Part shown: positions 59,790-64,000 of the stretch, in pieces
Layout: each line of letters begins with the position of its first letter
Numbering within the stretch: position 1 is the first letter of the stretch
From: Schistosoma mansoni
Lineage: Eukaryota > Platyhelminthes > Trematoda > Strigeidida > Schistosomatidae
Length of the DNA: 64,000 bases
NCBI RefSeq assembly: GCF_000237925.1
Contig: NC_031499.1
Span: 3,364,775-3,428,774 of the forward strand
Reading direction: 5' to 3'
Notes under the pieces: generated by a model
What the model saw: only the letters and a program-made list of their open reading frames with translations
What the model was told of the DNA's origin: nothing
Database searches by the model: none
Translations under genes and position numbers: made by a program

Positions 59790-60368
59790 GATGTCATATC
59801 ATTGATGAACACAGTGGATCTGATGCAGATGTGAAGGCACGAATCGGCAAAGCAAGAGTAGCATATTCACAACTGAAAAACATCTGGAACTCAAAACAAT
59901 TGTCAACCAACACCAAGATCAGAATTCTCAATACAAATGTCAAGACAGTTCTACTGTATGGGCGGAAACTTGGAGAACTACGAAGGTCATCATCCAGAAG
60001 ATACAAGTGTTGGTTAACGGTCGTCTAAGCAAAATACTTCGGATCCGTTGGCTAGACACTATCAGCAACAAGCTACTATGGGAGAGAATAAACCAAATTT
60101 CAGCTGAGGAAGAAATAAGGAAGAAGAGCTGGGAGTAGATAGCACATACGTTGAGGAAAGCACCCTATTGCGTCACAAGGCAAGCCCTCACATGGAATCC
60201 TGAAGGCCAGGGGAGAAGAGGTACACACTTCGCCGAGAAATGGAGACAGACATGAGAAGAATGAACAAAAATTGGAGAGAATTGAAAGGAAGGCCCATAA
60301 TAGAATGGGTTGGAGAAGGCTGGTTGGCGGCCTATGCTCCATTGGGAGTAACAGGAGTAAGTAAGTGG
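59790..60368 (+). mobile_element. LINE 3' fragment (family of 28150-30372)
   Basis: Encodes in pieces [39 protein letters not shown], and the WNPEG and [10 protein letters not shown] end, then a GTAAGTAAG tail. Frames shift several times, so it is inactive. A hammerhead SINE follows directly at its tail. Confidence 0.8.
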
Positions 60369-60540
60369 CTATCAGGACTCAGTAGCTGAATAGATAACGC
60401 GATGGCGTTTGAAGCGAAAGGTACTAGGTTCGAGTCCCAGAGTGAACATCAACTCAGATGCAAGTACATCCAGCTGACGAGTCCCAATTAGGACGAAACG
60501 CGCGTCCTGGATTCCACTGCTAGCCACTATCCATCTTTGA
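60366..60540 (+). mobile_element. Sm-alpha-type SINE with intact-looking hammerhead
   Basis: A tRNA-derived head with box A TAGCTGAATAG (60383-60393) and box B GGTTCGAGTCC (60427-60437), both fitting Pol III consensus, followed by the hammerhead domain and a TAGCCACTATCC end. This matches the known schistosome Sm-alpha retroposon layout. It is the best preserved of the copies in this window. Confidence 0.82.
60460..60520 (+). ncRNA. Hammerhead ribozyme
   Basis: All conserved core bases are present: CTGACGA (60474-60480), GAAA (60495-60498) and the cleavage triplet GTC ending at 60506. Stem II is GUCC/GGAC with loop CAATTA. Stem I pairs AUCCAG (60468-60473) with CUGGAU (60507-60512). Stem III is very short (A-U, C-G, then GCGC), as known for schistosome SINE hammerheads, which may need dimerisation or tertiary loops. 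Self-cleavage is inferred, not shown. Confidence 0.85.
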
Positions 60541-60949
60541 TTGTAAGTACGTAATCTCTATAGAACTAAGTAAATCAGCATATCAAGGAACACGAGTAAC
60601 TCTGATGTGATGTTTATGTTCACAGTACTTATATTTGTAACCAAACCATACACTAGGTTGTTGATTTATAAAGGTTATTAAAAGGCAGTGACTTCATAAA
60701 CTTACGTTTATTAGTTACAGTCGATTAAACTTCATGTAAACTTAACAAATGAAATATTTCTTTTAACTTTATAGATTGAACGGTGTGTTTTTCTACAAAA
60801 TATACTTGTAACTTTTCCACTTATAAAGTAACTATCAGTTTATACTGAAATTTTGCTGATTTTTCGACTAATTTTAATGATTTTTCTTGATCAAATTATG
60901 AACTTTATTGGATACCTCAATATAATCATCATGATAAGTCTAACATTTT
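60541..60949. other. Non-coding interval
   Basis: AT-rich, nothing recognised. Confidence 0.35.
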
Positions 60950-61149
60950 ATAGTTGAAAGCGTGAGTCAATTGAAGCTATACCACCATAGAAAACCTGGA
61001 AGTACTGGACGGCCGTTTCGTCCTATTATGGGACTCCTCAGAAGTGTGCATCCATGATCCCGCACCCGCGATATTCGAACCCAGGACCTACCAGTGCTTC
61101 CAGGTTTTCCATGGTGGTGTAGCTTCAATTGACTCACGCTTTCAACTAT
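60950..61149. repeat. 60-bp inverted repeat around a SINE core
   Basis: Left arm 60950-61009 (ATAGTTGAAAGCGTGAGTC...) is the near-perfect reverse complement of right arm 61091-61149 (...GACTCACGCTTTCAACTAT). They are separated by about 81 bp that belong to the SINE family of 54055-54215. The structure would fold as a long hairpin. Confidence 0.85.
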
Positions 61150-62417
61150 GAAAATACTAAATCTCCACAAAACACCTAACATTTTATATTGTTCAGTAAA
61201 ACAAGTTGAAATATTTCACTGGATTTATTAAAGATTTAATATACGTCTAGTGATCCACTTAAACATATACCAGTTAGAATGTAAATATATTTCTTTACAA
61301 GACATAAACTTTTAAAAAGTATAGTTGATTTTAATCTATTGGCATCGAACAAATTTCAAGCAAACAATTGAGCTACTAACAAGTAGTATAGAAAGTAAAG
61401 TGTCAAGTCATTAGACTTTATTTTAACTCGCCTGGTTTTTAAGCTTTAGTGATAAAATTAAACAAATCATTGTTATATCGAGTGAACGTACACTAAATAC
61501 TATCCCCCTTTCACTGTAAATAAAGAATAATCAACCAATTACATACAAGGTAAATATTGTACCTGCTACGTCAACAGACAAATCAGTAAAAACGATAGAT
61601 ATGTTGTCCAGTTTTGAATATTGGCTAACCTCTATTAATCAGGTTGGATTGTCGCTAAAACGTTCAGATGAAATTATATCAAGGCGCAGTTTGTTTGTGA
61701 TTAGTGGACTGGATTAAAGCGTAAAGAGTTAGTAAGACACTAATTCAAATCACCAGAGTACTGATTTTCTCCTACAGAATCTAGAATAAAGCCGTGTAAT
61801 TTCTCAGCCAGACACTTTACTCTTAGGCTTTTTGGGCAACCAATAACATAAGTTATTCCAAGAATGTAAGAAACCATCCTGACAACCACAAATTAACAAA
61901 ACTCTCAAATCCATAGCTTTTCTTAATTACTTTTTATAGCAACATAACCTGGGACTTATTGTGATGTTTGTAGAAATTGACAATTACCTTGTACAATATT
62001 ACGCATCTAATATTGATTAAAAATAGAATAGCTACAGATTTGTCCATCTTTTTCCTAGTGACTTGAGTGTCGGTCCGCAGGTGACTACTAGAGTACTTAT
62101 TGGACAATCCTGGGAATAACTAATAATTATATGAAATCCAATTTTTCTACTGCTTCCCATGGTTATATGCACCAATAGTGAATCCCATTTGCCCCGTTAT
62201 TTAAGCGGTAGTCAAGGATTCAGAATTTCACATGTTTTGGCCATCACATACCAGGATAATTTATTAGATTATAACTTCGAAAATTCAGCGATTCACTTGT
62301 TTGAATTAATCGAGGCGATACTGTGGTGAATGATGAACACATTTACCGTTCAATAAAATGCTTTATTGAAATCATGAACCGATAAATGTTAGACCACAAG
62401 TGAAAACCTGGTTACCA
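61150..62417. other. Non-coding AT-rich interval
   Basis: No recognisable exon, RNA gene or element ends. Confidence 0.35.
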
Positions 62418-62575
62418 TCTAAGTGGTCTAGAGGTTAAGCGTTCATACACAAGATCGAAGGTGCTTGGTCCGACTTCAGAATGCGAGTTTGTTGATGCAT
62501 ACTTCTAAGAAGTCCCATACTAAAACGAAACGGTCATCCAGTGTCTCTGAGTTTTCAATGGTGGTCTAAAACTGC
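62418..62575 (+). mobile_element. tRNA-SINE-like repeat, best head
   Basis: Box A TGGTCTAGAGG fits TRGYNNARNNG exactly. A box B-like GGTCCGACTTC follows. The tail runs AAGTCCCATACTAAAACGAAACGGTCATCC and ends TTTTCAATGGTGGTC, shared inverted with 54055-54215 and 60950-61149. No hammerhead core is present, so this is a separate SINE family or a lineage without the ribozyme. Confidence 0.62.
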
Positions 62576-62599
62576 TCAGTTCATGACATTAATGAAATG

Positions 62600-64000
62600 C
62601 ATCAACCTCTACAACCCAATACATGCAAATGTTTAAGTTATATTTTAATCTGTTTAAATAGTACAATACAATTCAATTCTTTCTACTACAAATTGAAGAC
62701 CATACCCAATTAGGGTTGTTAGTGATTCAAAAGAAGATTACAAATACGAAGAAATGTATGATCGTGTAGTCTAGTCTTTGGCAAAATCGTACATTTGCAT
62801 GTGCGAGTAAACACACTGTTACTTCTGCAAACATCAGAGCTAACGTAAGTTTAATAATACTTTCCAAATAATCAGGTTGCAAAATGCTTTTATGGAAGTT
62901 ATTCTGTGTGCTTAGATAACGTTTAGAGGGACGTGAAGAAATTTCGCAAAGAAAGACACGTATTCTCTACATCAAAGGAAAAGAAATATATGTGGATAGA
63001 AGTAACAAATGAACTAACAATCAGTAACCTCACAGCACAATGTTGTTTTTACAAAGCAAAACAAGTTACTATTGAGTAGTTGTTAACAGAAATTCATCAT
63101 GGTGACTAAAGTTAATTAGGTCGGCCCATCGGAACACTTCGGCTCTGAAGTTTACACCAATGTTCAATTGATTTCCTGTGTACTGAGGCTGACAACTACC
63201 AGTCTTTTCTTTTGAAAACTAGATTTTTAGCTCACATTAGACTCATCATATATGGTTTTGATGAAGCTAGTGATGTAGATAAGACTCAATCCATAATTGA
63301 AGATAGACTACATACAAGTGGCATAATTATCACTATTATAACCTCAGTAAATCTCATTTAGATCGATTTTTAAATAAAAATTGATTTTGACGAATATTAT
63401 GGTTTCAAAGCGAGTAAGATGGGGCAATAATAAGACATGCATTTTTAATGATACCATGCTCAAATGATTTTGAGATGTCGGGGAAGAGTTGTAGCTCATG
63501 TGAATGATTTTAGTGAAGTTTTGTTCCCTGAACTTAGATAAAAAATCTTCACAGATACCATGGTCTGCCCATTTCATGATCATCATATTACAAATGTTCT
63601 GGATCGGAATAAGAGCAAAACTTTGCTGTACTAAGTACTGGTAGGTCAAGTGTTGCTACATCTGTCTAAAACATACCCTGATAACTACGAACTGAATAAA
63701 ACTTAAAGATAGGAAATGGTTGAAAACAAACTTGAATGTATTATACCGAAGTTATCAACTCAGAGTGTGGTCATTTTTAAAGTGTTTATTAATTTTTAAA
63801 GTCAATATGATTATGCGCGTCTATGTTTAAGATCAACTGTTGTCGGGTTCTACATTGTAATGTGTTATACTACGCGGACCATGAGAACTGAACAGCTTCT
63901 AGTCAACAACTATGTGAACTCAAACACCATGCAAGGTACGGATTCAAATGGATGGAAGAAGTGGACTCACTAAACACTCAGCCACATGTTTAACGTCTTT
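62600..64000. other. Right edge, no gene assigned
   Basis: A minus frame of 101 codons (63344-63649) has some protein-like texture (MKWADHGICEDFLSKFREQ) but no family I can name and no splice context. The rest is AT-rich non-coding sequence. Confidence 0.25.

Noticed and set aside
60400-60440. tRNA gene candidate from boxes A and B
   Set aside because: The boxes belong to a tRNA-derived SINE; there is no acceptor-stem pairing and a hammerhead tail follows.

Overview
This window looks like nuclear DNA from a blood fluke, probably genus Schistosoma. The evidence is AT-rich sequence with long introns, tRNA-derived SINEs of the Sm-alpha type with a hammerhead ribozyme in their tail, RTE-clade LINEs of the SR2/Perere kind, and a gene resembling the trematode egg protein CP391S family. 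No bacterial or organellar genes are visible.

Layout. 1-9.5 kb is gene-poor and holds decayed Gypsy-like LTR retroelement fragments on the minus strand (about 2.8-4.2 kb and 6.9-7.2 kb). 9.5-27.1 kb holds two neighbouring plus-strand genes of the SNF/U1A/U2B'' spliceosomal family: a 328-residue U1A-like gene (9544-13479) and a 226-residue U2B''-like gene (16915-27077). An internally deleted LINE (14938-16577, minus) sits between them. A near full-length LINE of the same family (19415-23353) sits inside the first intron of the second gene. Both LINE copies have 12-bp target-site duplications. 28.1-30.4 kb is a second LINE family on the minus strand, interrupted by a solo LTR. 30.7-33.6 kb holds the 3' exons of a minus-strand gene for a membrane-anchored CP391S/PSI-like protein, with one exon duplicated in tandem.

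34.97-50.22 kb is the most striking region. It is a 15.2-kb tandem array of about 1.27-kb units, each carrying a tRNA-Asn(GTT) gene: eleven full-length and one truncated. The units are nearly identical and strongly strand-asymmetric in composition. They differ in microsatellite length, in the presence of a T4 terminator, and in a recurrent 992-bp deletion form that points to a 2.27-kb two-unit duplication.

51-64 kb carries LINE and SINE fragments, two solo LTRs, a SINE with an intact hammerhead (about 60.37-60.54 kb), a 60-bp inverted repeat and two exons of a minus-strand UPF0193/EVG1 (C22orf23-like) gene (54346-58880).

Functionally, the two snRNP genes would act in U1 and U2 snRNP, and the array would supply tRNA-Asn for translation. 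The remaining genes are unrelated. Four solo LTRs of one family, each with a perfect 5-bp target duplication, show repeated insertion followed by LTR-LTR recombination.
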